From Oscillospiraceae bacterium (lineage in GTDB: Bacteria > Bacillota > Clostridia > Oscillospirales > Acutalibacteraceae): a stretch of 64,000 nucleotides of DNA. The stretch is taken from contig SVOC01000009.1 in the NCBI GenBank assembly GCA_015066625.1, forward strand, positions 46,791-110,790. Direction: 5' to 3'. The notes under the pieces are model-generated. The model was given only the letters and a program-made list of their open reading frames with translations, was not told where the DNA came from and made no database searches. A program made the position numbers and the translations under genes. Shown here piece after piece: positions 8,081 to 15,484 of the stretch. Numbering within the stretch: position 1 is the stretch's first letter; the number at the start of each line of letters is the position of its first letter.

Positions 8081-8818
8081 TTACACATCCTCCGATGAAT
8101 TGATATAATCGCATATTCCCAATGCGATAACAAAAGCAAGCTTTTGCTGATAATCCGAATCTTTCAGTAACTCTGTTTCTTTTTGGTTTGACATAAAGCC
8201 GCATTCTACCATTACGGCAGGAACCTGAGCGTTATTCAAAAGATAAATCTCTTTTCCGCTCTGTTTGATTTCTCTGGTATTGTCTTTTTGAAGAATTGAT
8301 ACAACAGAATCTCTTATTTTATTTGCAAAAACTTCGGAACCGGGATTATTTTTGGAATAAAAAACCTGGGCTCCGCTGTATTTGGAATCTGAATAGTGGT
8401 TCTGATGTATACTGACATAAATAGCATTATCGGTATTGTTTATAATGCTGAGTCTGTTTTTGATATCCGATACTTTCTTTTGTCTTATTGTTTTAGCGCT
8501 TTCATCGTGTATTGATATATCTTCTGTTCTTGTCATTACGGTTTCTACACCGAAAGACCTTAACACATCATTTAATTTATGGGCAACCTGAAGGTTTATT
8601 TCTTTTTCGGGTGTACCGTCAGCTGCAGATGTTCCGCTGTCCACTCCCCCGTGCCCTGCATCTATTATTACTGTATAGGTAACGGAATTGTTAAGCACAT
8701 CGACTGCAGTTTTTTTATAAACATACCTTGTACCCACTGCAATAATGCCAAAAATGAAAATAAGTGAAGCTGATAAAATAACCTTGATTTTTATTTTTTG
8801 AGATACAACAATCCTCAT
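8081..8818 (-). CDS. cwlD: N-acetylmuramoyl-L-alanine amidase, CwlD-like
   Basis: This Amidase_3 enzyme removes peptide from peptidoglycan muramic acid; CwlD does this when making muramic-delta-lactam in spore cortex. The 245-residue protein has an N-terminal membrane anchor (about residues 10-30) and the zinc/catalytic residues His56 (DAGHGG), Glu73 (KEINL), the SIHQNH His and the final VECGFMSN Glu. I start it at the ATG at 8818 because GGAG lies 8 bases before it; the ATG at 8833 precedes that RBS. The CwlD name rests on size, anchor and sporulation setting; another amidase of the family is possible. Confidence 0.82.
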   Translation of the reverse strand: MRIVVSQKIKIKVILSASLIFIFGIIAVGTRYVYKKTAVDVLNNSVTYTVIIDAGHGGVDSGTSAADGTPEKEINLQVAHKLNDVLRSFGVETVMTRTEDISIHDESAKTIRQKKVSDIKNRLSIINNTDNAIYVSIHQNHYSDSKYSGAQVFYSKNNPGSEVFANKIRDSVVSILQKDNTREIKQSGKEIYLLNNAQVPAVMVECGFMSNQKETELLKDSDYQQKLAFVIALGICDYINSSEDV

Positions 8819-8827
8819 ATAATCACT

Positions 8828-8858
8828 CCGCATATTAATCTGATAAAATAATATGCGG
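8828..8858 (-). promoter_or_regulatory. Hairpin overlapping the amidase RBS
   Basis: CCGCATATTA (8828-8837) and TAATATGCGG (8849-8858) form a perfect 10-bp stem with an 11-base loop. In the minus-strand RNA its 3' arm ends inside the GGAG RBS of the amidase, and there is no T run, so partial RBS masking is likelier than termination. Confidence 0.4.
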
Positions 8859-8866
8859 ATATATGA

Positions 8867-9289
8867 TTATATATTTTGATTTTTTCTGAAATCTATGTAA
8901 TCCTGAAGAATCACCACAGCGGCAACCTGGTCAACAACAGCTTTTCTTTTTTTGCCGCGTGTATTGGTTGAGTTAAGAGCATTGTGTGCGGTTACTGTTG
9001 AAAGACGTTCATCTCGCATAATATATTCAATGCCTGATTTTTTCGAAAGCTGTTTTGCGAATTCTTGGCATTTTTCAGCTCTTGAGCCGTATGATGAATC
9101 CATATTTCTGGGAAGTCCAACAACAAACTGTTCAGCCTTGTATTCTTTGGCAAGCTTAATTATTTCATCAACAAGTAAGTCTGAGTTCCTCTGAGTGATT
9201 GCACACACAGGAGAAGCAAGCATTTCAAATTTATCGCATACGGCGATACCTGTTCTTACATCGCCGTAATCAACTGCCATTATAATCAA
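8867..9289 (-). CDS. ruvX: RuvX/YqgF family Holliday junction resolvase-like protein
   Basis: This RNase H-fold protein is placed in recombination or 16S rRNA 5' maturation depending on species. The 140-residue length is normal for the family; the motif MAVDYGDVRTGIAV near the start and the central GLPRNMDSS and DERLST motifs are typical. Two starts fit: TTG at 9289, correctly spaced from AAAGGA, and ATG at 9280, three codons later. The upstream neighbour is the PBP gene, separated by a terminator; the amidase and radA follow. Confidence 0.9.
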   Translation of the reverse strand: MIIMAVDYGDVRTGIAVCDKFEMLASPVCAITQRNSDLLVDEIIKLAKEYKAEQFVVGLPRNMDSSYGSRAEKCQEFAKQLSKKSGIEYIMRDERLSTVTAHNALNSTNTRGKKRKAVVDQVAAVVILQDYIDFRKNQNI

Positions 9290-9310
9290 ATTATCATTCC
9301 TTTTAAAATT

Positions 9311-9340
9311 GCGGAGTTTGCAGTTATATACAAACTCCGC
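9311..9340 (-). terminator. Terminator after the class A PBP gene
   Basis: GCGGAGTTTG (9311-9320) and CAAACTCCGC (9331-9340) form a perfect 10-bp stem; on the minus strand it is followed by AATTTT. It lies just after the PBP stop and before ruvX. Confidence 0.75.
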
Positions 9341-9346
9341 ATATAT

Positions 9347-11563
9347 TTATCTTTCGCCTACAATGCTGTCGAGTATTGAATCAAGGTTTTCAATAACTCC
9401 GCCTACAACATTGCTTACAAGCTCATCTGTTGAAGGTGTAAATGTGCAGGATGTGCAGGTTGAAGGTAAAGAGGTTATTTTATACCAGCCTGCACCCGTT
9501 GATGAGCAGTTTGTACCCGCAAGCTTACCGGTTACACGGCAATAGCGTTTTTCAATGGTTTTTGTACTCTTGGGAAAATCTTTTTCAGGCAAGCCTTTGT
9601 GAATTTCATCGAAAACTCTGATGAACACCTTACCGCCGGGGTTTGTTGAAACACCAAGGGTTTCGGGATGGTCAAAACCGAACCATACAGCGGCCACATA
9701 ATAAGGTGTGCCTGCGCAGAACCAACGGTCCTTGTCGCTGCTTGTTGTACCTGTTTTGGCCATTATCTGGAATTTGCGTACATTACTTCCCGTTCCGTAA
9801 TAGCTTGTATCAACAGTCTGAAGAAGCTCGCACATGATATCGGCTGTTTCTTCAGATAATACATGCTGTGCCTTTTCTGAGGGATTTTCGTTGCTGAGAA
9901 GAATTTCCGTTCCTTGACTGTTGGTTACTTTGTAATATGTGTAAGGTTCATAATAATATCCGCCGTTACCGAAGGTAGCGTAAGCTGCTGCCATTTCAAC
10001 CGTTGTTGTGCCGTTTGTAAGTGCGCCTGTAGCAAGAGGTGCAAGTGTTCTGTCTTCTTTTTCATCAAGCCTTGAAAGCTTGAATCTGTCTCTTATAAAT
10101 TCAAACGAATTATCAATGCCCACATCATAGTTGATTATTCTTGCAGGTACGGTGTTAAGTGATTTCTGAATTGCATATTCAACGCTTACATTTTTACCCG
10201 AACCGTATGTCTGGTCTACATTATGAGGCCAGAGTTTGCCCTGAACGGGAATTGCATAATCCTTAATCATACTTGAATAGTTATAGATATTCATTTCAAT
10301 TGCGGGTGCGTAGGTTGCAAGGGGCTTGATAGTAGAGCCGGGCTGTCTGGGTGAATTTGCAGCTCTGTTAAGACACATTGCACCCGATTTGGGACCCGCT
10401 TCACCGACAATTGCAACCACTCTGCCGCTGTAATCCATAATTGTCATAGCAGATTGAACAGCTTCGCCTTCGTGGTCTTCATCCTTGCTGTATAAATCCG
10501 GGAAAGATTTACGGTTAACATATACATCTTCAAGTGTTTCCTGAATTTCAAGGTCAGCAGCTGCATAGATTTTAAGACCGCCGTAAAGAATTTTATCCTG
10601 AGCCTGCTGCAATGAATAACCGTATTCTTCCATAAGGTCATTCTGTACGCACTGTCTTACATAGTCAACATAGAAACTGTCAACTGTATTTTCAGTATCT
10701 TTCTTTGCCTGTTCTTCCTCTTCTTCATCGGGAACATAATTTTCACTGTTTGTAAAAATCAATTCAAAATTGCAGGCTTCGTCATATTCTTCTTTATTAA
10801 GAAAACCTTCAGCATGCATTTTTTCAAGACAGTCAAGCTGACGTTTCCTGTTGTTTTCGGGGTTAAGAAGAGGATTCCATTTGGTCGGTGCCTGAGTAAT
10901 AGAAGCAATTACGGCACATTCGGCAGCGTTGAGTTCACTTATATCCTTGCCGAAATATTCTTCACTTGCAGTTTTGACACCGTAACATCCGCTGCCGAGA
11001 TACAGTGTATTGAGGTATGCTTCAATAATGGTATCCTTGTCATAATGTTCTTCAAGATTAAGAGCTGTCAGAATTTCATTGAACTTACGGACAACTGTTA
11101 CTTCCTTGTTGTTTGTAAGGTTTTTGATAAGCTGCTGTGTGATGGTTGAACCACCCTGTCCGATTTGCTTGGGTTTGACTATAACACCAACGGTTCGTAT
11201 CCAGTCAACACCGTGATGCTTTTTGAATCTGACATCTTCAAGAGCGATGAACGCTTTCTCCATATACGGTGACATATCATCAAGGTCAACCCATACACGG
11301 TCTTCTTCACCGTGGAGCCTTGCAATTTCAACCGTATTGCCGTTTTTATCGTATGCATAGATAAATGACGTCTGGTTCTGGTTTGCCTTGTGCTCGTCAA
11401 GATTAATAATCAGGTCGCCTTTTATTGTTGAAACAACATTGATCAACATATATGAAATGACAACAACCGCTGTAAGGGCGATAACGCTGAATATGCCCAA
11501 AAAAGCCAGACCTGTTTTGCTTAAGTCCTTGATATTCTTTTTTGTGCCTTTTGTTTTTGCCAA
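9347..11563 (-). CDS. Class A penicillin-binding protein (transglycosylase/transpeptidase)
   Basis: This bifunctional enzyme polymerises lipid II glycan and cross-links peptides at the outer face of the membrane. A short basic cytoplasmic start is followed by one membrane segment (about residues 18-46). The GT51 domain has catalytic Glu109 (ALEDVRFKKHHG) and GGSTITQQL; the transpeptidase domain has SxxK at Ser410-Lys413 (PGSTIKP), an SLN motif (IQKSLNTVPA) and MAKTGTTSSDKD. I place the start at the TTG at 11563 because GGAGG is 10 bases upstream; the TTG at 11572 is only 1 base from it. The C-terminus is Cys/Ser/Thr-rich. It matches the PBP1A/PbpF type. Confidence 0.93.
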   Translation of the reverse strand: MAKTKGTKKNIKDLSKTGLAFLGIFSVIALTAVVVISYMLINVVSTIKGDLIINLDEHKANQNQTSFIYAYDKNGNTVEIARLHGEEDRVWVDLDDMSPYMEKAFIALEDVRFKKHHGVDWIRTVGVIVKPKQIGQGGSTITQQLIKNLTNNKEVTVVRKFNEILTALNLEEHYDKDTIIEAYLNTLYLGSGCYGVKTASEEYFGKDISELNAAECAVIASITQAPTKWNPLLNPENNRKRQLDCLEKMHAEGFLNKEEYDEACNFELIFTNSENYVPDEEEEEQAKKDTENTVDSFYVDYVRQCVQNDLMEEYGYSLQQAQDKILYGGLKIYAAADLEIQETLEDVYVNRKSFPDLYSKDEDHEGEAVQSAMTIMDYSGRVVAIVGEAGPKSGAMCLNRAANSPRQPGSTIKPLATYAPAIEMNIYNYSSMIKDYAIPVQGKLWPHNVDQTYGSGKNVSVEYAIQKSLNTVPARIINYDVGIDNSFEFIRDRFKLSRLDEKEDRTLAPLATGALTNGTTTVEMAAAYATFGNGGYYYEPYTYYKVTNSQGTEILLSNENPSEKAQHVLSEETADIMCELLQTVDTSYYGTGSNVRKFQIMAKTGTTSSDKDRWFCAGTPYYVAAVWFGFDHPETLGVSTNPGGKVFIRVFDEIHKGLPEKDFPKSTKTIEKRYCRVTGKLAGTNCSSTGAGWYKITSLPSTCTSCTFTPSTDELVSNVVGGVIENLDSILDSIVGER

Positions 11564-11640
11564 TATAATCAAACCTCCTTGAAGAAGATTATGTTAATTT
11601 TATAATAAACTGAATTATTGAATGTTTTATAATCTGTTTG

Positions 11641-13254
11641 TTAATTTATTTTATTTCCGTATCTGATGCGGTTTGATGTTAATCCGTATAATATCATAAT
11701 AAGCCATACGGGAAGAAAAGCAACGAGTGCAACTGCGGCAAGAATAATAATCGGCATTCCTTTTTTACTTTTTTTAACGGTTGATTCTTTTGTTTTAAAA
11801 ACAATTTTTTTGAAGGTGTCCTCATTTTTTTCAACATAAGGGAAAATTTCAAGGTCTGCAAAATATGAATCGATTTTTGCGTTGTAAAGCAAAGTTTCAA
11901 CAAATGAAGCCGCATCGGGAGCAACCTTAAGTATCTTTTTTAAATCAATATGGAGCACTCGGAGAATGCTGTCAATAATGCTGAGCAGTCCCATTGTGAT
12001 TTTATATTCGGCTGTTTCGGGCGGATACTTGCTTTCGCCGCCGAAAAGATTGAGAACAAGCTCTGTTATAAAATCAACGACCTTATTATCCTTTATATTG
12101 GCATAATCCGAGGGCTTTAATCCCGTTTCATGCTTTGTCCATTTTGCAACGGTACCGATTTTAAGAGAATTGAGAAGCTTGAATACAGGCTTTATAATCC
12201 AGCCGGATTTGTAGATCACCTTCGGCTTTATGCTTATTGCAGTTGCCATATCGGCAAGTCTATCAATATCTTCGCCTGCGGTTTTTATCATTCCCCTTAT
12301 AACACCTATCATTTGCTCTTCAAGGCGGTCACGCAGTGAAATGTTTTGTTGACTGAATATTTCGGGAGTGTTTACAAAAACCGTATCAACGTCAACTGTT
12401 TTTTCTTCGGGGCTGAAAATAACCTTTCTGTATGCACCCGGATAACCTATGGGCGAAGCTCCGCAGATGTCATAAAGAACATTGCCTTGCTCGCTCTGAT
12501 AAGCGGATATATTGTGAATATGTGTGTGACCTGTAAAAATAAACTGAATTCCCAAATCTGCAAGCTGACGGATTCTTTCATTGTAATCACCCAGCATATC
12601 ACCTTTGCCGACTAATTCATATATGGGTGAAGGTGCAATAAGCGGATGGTGGGTCATTGCAATAATGAACTGATTTTCTTCTTTGGCTTTTATTGCTTGT
12701 TTTGTGATCCATTCAAAGCATTCATCTGAAAATCCGCTTTTTCCGCTGAGGTTGGTATCATCATTAAGTGCAAAAAGTCTGTATCCTTCAGCTAACTGAA
12801 CAATGTATGACATACTGGGCAAATGAACCTCAAGCGCTTCGTCAGGACCGAATTCACGGTACATATCAAAGAGCATACTTCTTGTTGCTGTGGGTACATC
12901 ATATACATTATCCCCGTTGTAGCCGTTTGTTACTCCGCCATTACGGAAATCGTGTGTAGCCGTAATAACATAAACTCTTTTGCCCTTGGTTTTCAGATTG
13001 CGGAGCATTGAAATAAACTCAGCGTGGGAATTGAGTTCACCGTTGTTTGTAACATCGCCGCTGATAAGCACAATATCACTTTCGGCATCATTTTCGATTT
13101 GACTGAATGCCTCGGCTAATACTTCGGAGCTTTCGGCAAGGAGCTTCTGACTTTTAAGGTTTGCAAAATCATAAGCTTTGCCGCTTATTCCGTTTTCTTT
13201 GCAGTAATAATGTGTATCTGTCAATACGGTAAGCGTAAGCGGAGAGAATGTCAT
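11641..13254 (-). CDS. Calcineurin-like metallophosphoesterase with C-terminal membrane segment
   Basis: The 537-residue protein begins directly with a metallophosphoesterase core: DTHYY (metal site I), SGDVTNNGE (site II), MTHHPL and FTGHTHIHN (sites IV and V). The usual GNHD motif reads ATHDF, so the Asn that normally helps catalysis is Thr here. A helical middle region follows and a hydrophobic segment near the end (PIIILAAVALVAFLPVWLI) may anchor the tail. No signal peptide is seen. It starts 2 bases after the upstream isomerase-like gene and forms a two-gene unit. The substrate is unknown. Confidence 0.82.
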   Translation of the reverse strand: MTFSPLTLTVLTDTHYYCKENGISGKAYDFANLKSQKLLAESSEVLAEAFSQIENDAESDIVLISGDVTNNGELNSHAEFISMLRNLKTKGKRVYVITATHDFRNGGVTNGYNGDNVYDVPTATRSMLFDMYREFGPDEALEVHLPSMSYIVQLAEGYRLFALNDDTNLSGKSGFSDECFEWITKQAIKAKEENQFIIAMTHHPLIAPSPIYELVGKGDMLGDYNERIRQLADLGIQFIFTGHTHIHNISAYQSEQGNVLYDICGASPIGYPGAYRKVIFSPEEKTVDVDTVFVNTPEIFSQQNISLRDRLEEQMIGVIRGMIKTAGEDIDRLADMATAISIKPKVIYKSGWIIKPVFKLLNSLKIGTVAKWTKHETGLKPSDYANIKDNKVVDFITELVLNLFGGESKYPPETAEYKITMGLLSIIDSILRVLHIDLKKILKVAPDAASFVETLLYNAKIDSYFADLEIFPYVEKNEDTFKKIVFKTKESTVKKSKKGMPIIILAAVALVAFLPVWLIMILYGLTSNRIRYGNKIN

Positions 13255-13256
13255 TG

Positions 13257-14033
13257 TTATTCGTTCCTTTCGGCGATATCAACGAGGTTTTTATAACTGA
13301 TTGCCATTGATTCTCTGGGGTCGATTTCGCAGATATCCTGCTCGATTACAATATACTTTACACCCGTGCTTAAACATTTCTTATAGATAGCATCGAGGTT
13401 AAGGTTGCCTGTTCCGATTTCAACAAATTTCGGCGTATGATCTGTTATGCCGTAATCCTTGAAGTGACATACTTTCATTCTGCCTGCAATTTTTTCAATA
13501 TAATCGCAGGGGTTTACGCCGCCGAACTGGAACCAGTATGTATCGCCGATAAAACTGAATTCTTCAGGTTTTGTATCTTCGATAAGCATATCAAAAATGC
13601 GTCTGCCGTTTTCAAGCTTTGCAAATTCAAATGAGTGGTTATGATAAGCAAATTGAAAACCTTTATCATGCATTTTTTTGCCGATTTCACTTGTTATTTT
13701 TATGAATTCTTTTATTCCGTCAACATCTTTTTTGTAGGCATCGGGCATACCGCCGATGCCGAGAGTATCGCAACCCAGCATTTTATGCTCGTTCAATACA
13801 GCATCAAGGTCTGTCTGCATTCTGTCAAAGGCGGTGTGAGTAACACATACATCCATGTTATATTTTTCTACAAGGTAAGCGACTTTTTCGGCAGGAATGG
13901 GACCGATGCCTGAAATCTGAATAACATTGATACCGATACTGTCAAGATATCTGAATGTTTCTTCGCAATCCTCATATGTTTTGATGTAATCACGCAGTGT
14001 ATAAAGCTGTGCGCCCAACTTGATTGAACTCAT
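13257..14033 (-). CDS. Sugar phosphate isomerase/epimerase family TIM barrel
   Basis: This 258-residue protein belongs to the AP-endonuclease-2/xylose-isomerase-like TIM-barrel family. Its metal-site signatures are spread along the chain: AYHNHSFEF (His/Glu), FIGDTYWFQFGG, CHFKDYG and VIEQD near the end. Such proteins isomerise or epimerise sugars, often in inositol or xylose pathways; the substrate here cannot be named. The ATG follows a GGAGAGGTG RBS, and a strong promoter lies upstream. Confidence 0.85.
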   Translation of the reverse strand: MSSIKLGAQLYTLRDYIKTYEDCEETFRYLDSIGINVIQISGIGPIPAEKVAYLVEKYNMDVCVTHTAFDRMQTDLDAVLNEHKMLGCDTLGIGGMPDAYKKDVDGIKEFIKITSEIGKKMHDKGFQFAYHNHSFEFAKLENGRRIFDMLIEDTKPEEFSFIGDTYWFQFGGVNPCDYIEKIAGRMKVCHFKDYGITDHTPKFVEIGTGNLNLDAIYKKCLSTGVKYIVIEQDICEIDPRESMAISYKNLVDIAERNE

Positions 14034-14063
14034 TTTTACTCACCTCTCCAATATATTTATTAC

Positions 14064-14092
14064 ATTATATAACTTTTTTATATATTATGCAA
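14064..14092 (-). promoter_or_regulatory. Promoter for the isomerase-metallophosphoesterase unit
   Basis: On the minus strand, -35 TTGCAT (14087-14092) and -10 TATAAT (14064-14069) are separated by 17 bases, with the start codon about 30 bases downstream. Confidence 0.7.
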
Positions 14093-14183
14093 GTTTATAT
14101 TGATTATAAATTCTTTCTTTTTTGCCGTAAGCGGTATTTTTTAAGTGCGTTTGCAATATATTTTGGATTACGGGAGTGATTGA

Positions 14184-14948
14184 ATGTTAGGTTTGCTGAT
14201 TGAAATTATTACAAGGGGTTTTCTGTTTTTTGCATTGCACATAAAAAACGGAAATTCATTTCCTTCCGCACTGTCGGCAAAGGATGAGAAGGAGTATTTT
14301 AAAAAATTCAAGGAAGGTGACCTTAATGCTAAAAACATACTGATTGAGCATAACCTCAGACTTGTTGCACACATCACAAAAAAATACTGCACCAATCCCA
14401 ATGACCAGGATGATCTTATTTCTATAGGCACTATAGGTCTTATCAAAGCTGTCAATACTTTTGACGGAGCAAAGGGTATCAAATTTGCAACATACGCTTC
14501 AAAGTGCATTGAAAACGAAGTGCTGATGTATTTCAGAAGTCAGAAAAAGTCTGCACAGGATATTTCCATAAATGAACCTATTGATTCGGACAGCGAAGGA
14601 AATCCTTTGACATTGATGGATATTGTCTGTATTGAGGATACCATTGCAGATGATATAAGCGATAAAATTGAAATTACAAAGCTTTATGAATATATTGAGG
14701 AGCTTGAAAATGAACGGGAAAAAGAAATAATAATACTCAGGTACGGTTTATACGGCGTAAATCCCCTGACCCAGAAACAAATCGCAAAAAAGCTTGATAT
14801 TTCACGCTCTTACGTGAGTCGAATTGAAAAAAGAGTGCTTGAAAAACTCAGGAACAAATTCACTAAAAATGAAAAAAGCTGCTCCCGTAAAGGAACAGCT
14901 TCGTTTGATTTTGTTAAATCAGTTAATGAAAAGAACGATGAGAGTTGA
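14184..14948 (+). CDS. sigK: RNA polymerase sporulation sigma factor SigK (pro-SigK)
   Basis: SigK directs late mother-cell transcription. The 254-residue protein starts with a hydrophobic pro-peptide (MLGLLIEIITRGFLFFALHIKN) of the type removed by SpoIVFB, then SALSAKDEKEYFKKF and the sigma-70 region 2 hallmark LIEHNLRLVAHI. The region 2.4 and region 4 helix-turn-helix (TQKQIAKKLDISRSYVSRIEKR) are complete. No skin-like insertion interrupts it. The last 25 or so residues (from KSCSRKG) extend beyond typical SigK and are encoded across the terminator and 3' end of secG on the other strand. The ATG has CGGGAGTG upstream. Confidence 0.95.
   Translation: MLGLLIEIITRGFLFFALHIKNGNSFPSALSAKDEKEYFKKFKEGDLNAKNILIEHNLRLVAHITKKYCTNPNDQDDLISIGTIGLIKAVNTFDGAKGIKFATYASKCIENEVLMYFRSQKKSAQDISINEPIDSDSEGNPLTLMDIVCIEDTIADDISDKIEITKLYEYIEELENEREKEIIILRYGLYGVNPLTQKQIAKKLDISRSYVSRIEKRVLEKLRNKFTKNEKSCSRKGTASFDFVKSVNEKNDES
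14870..14901 (-). terminator. secG terminator embedded in the sigK reading frame
   Basis: On the minus strand a 10-bp stem (AAGCTGTTCC with GGAGCAGCTT, one G-U pair, 6-base loop) is followed by six T. It lies 18 bases after the secG stop and inside the sigK coding sequence. Confidence 0.7.
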
Positions 14949-15170
14949 AACAAGAGCAAGAACAAAGAATACGATTGCAAGAACCTTTGTAATCTTGGCA
15001 AGTTTCTGTTCGGTAGTTTTGCTTTTGCCCTTACCAAGGAAGGTTTCAGCTCCGCCTGCGATTGCACCTGAAAGACCCTGGGTTTTGCTCTCCTGAAGAA
15101 GAACGATGGCGATAAGTGCAAGAGATGTAAGAATAAGGACGATGCCTACTACGATTTCATACCACTGCAT
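14919..15170 (-). CDS. secG: Preprotein translocase subunit SecG
   Basis: SecG is the small subunit of the SecYEG export channel. The 83-residue product has two membrane helices (about residues 5-22 and 62-82) flanking the conserved LLQESKTQGLSGAIAGGAETF loop region typical of SecG. The ATG at 15170 follows GGAGG by 10 bases; an upstream in-frame start at 15215 lacks support. The 3' end overlaps sigK by 30 bp. Confidence 0.93.
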   Translation of the reverse strand: MQWYEIVVGIVLILTSLALIAIVLLQESKTQGLSGAIAGGAETFLGKGKSKTTEQKLAKITKVLAIVFFVLALVSTLIVLFIN

Positions 15171-15439
15171 AGGTAAATGACCTCCAAAAAATATTGTACT
15201 AATGGATTTTAACACATATTATTGATAAATGCAAGATATTTTTTAATTTATTTGGAAAAATATTATAGTAATTAAAACAGAAAAGCAGGTAATGATAGTT
15301 TTGCAGAGATGATTCAGGAATGCGTTTGCGGTTATTCTCTGCTGAAGCAGGCTTTTTGTTTTATGCGTTGTTTATGCACATTGTCAATGAACGGTGTGCG
15401 GTTAACGGTTTAAAACAGAATTTATATTGCCTTGCTTGT
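15171..15439. other. Gene-free stretch between secG and parC
   Basis: I see no open frame of note. On the minus strand a TTGACA (15382-15387) with a poor CATAAA -10 16 bases on may be the secG promoter, leaving a leader of about 180 bases that contains a GCAGAGA...TCTCTGC inverted repeat (15303-15309 and 15337-15343). No tRNA or riboswitch fold was recognised. Confidence 0.4.
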
Positions 15440-15484
15440 GCCGTTCAAGGTGGGGAAGCCCGACTTTGAACGGCTTTGTTTTAT
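15440..15484 (+). terminator. Plus-strand terminator without an obvious gene
   Basis: GCCGTTCAA (15440-15448) pairs with TTGAACGGC (15466-15474) plus three further inner pairs, followed by CTTTGTTTTATT. The T run is on the plus strand, whereas both neighbouring genes are on the minus strand; it might still act in parC 3' processing. Confidence 0.5.

Noticed and set aside
14184..14948. A skin-type element inside sigK
   Set aside because: The frame is complete from pro-peptide to the HTH.
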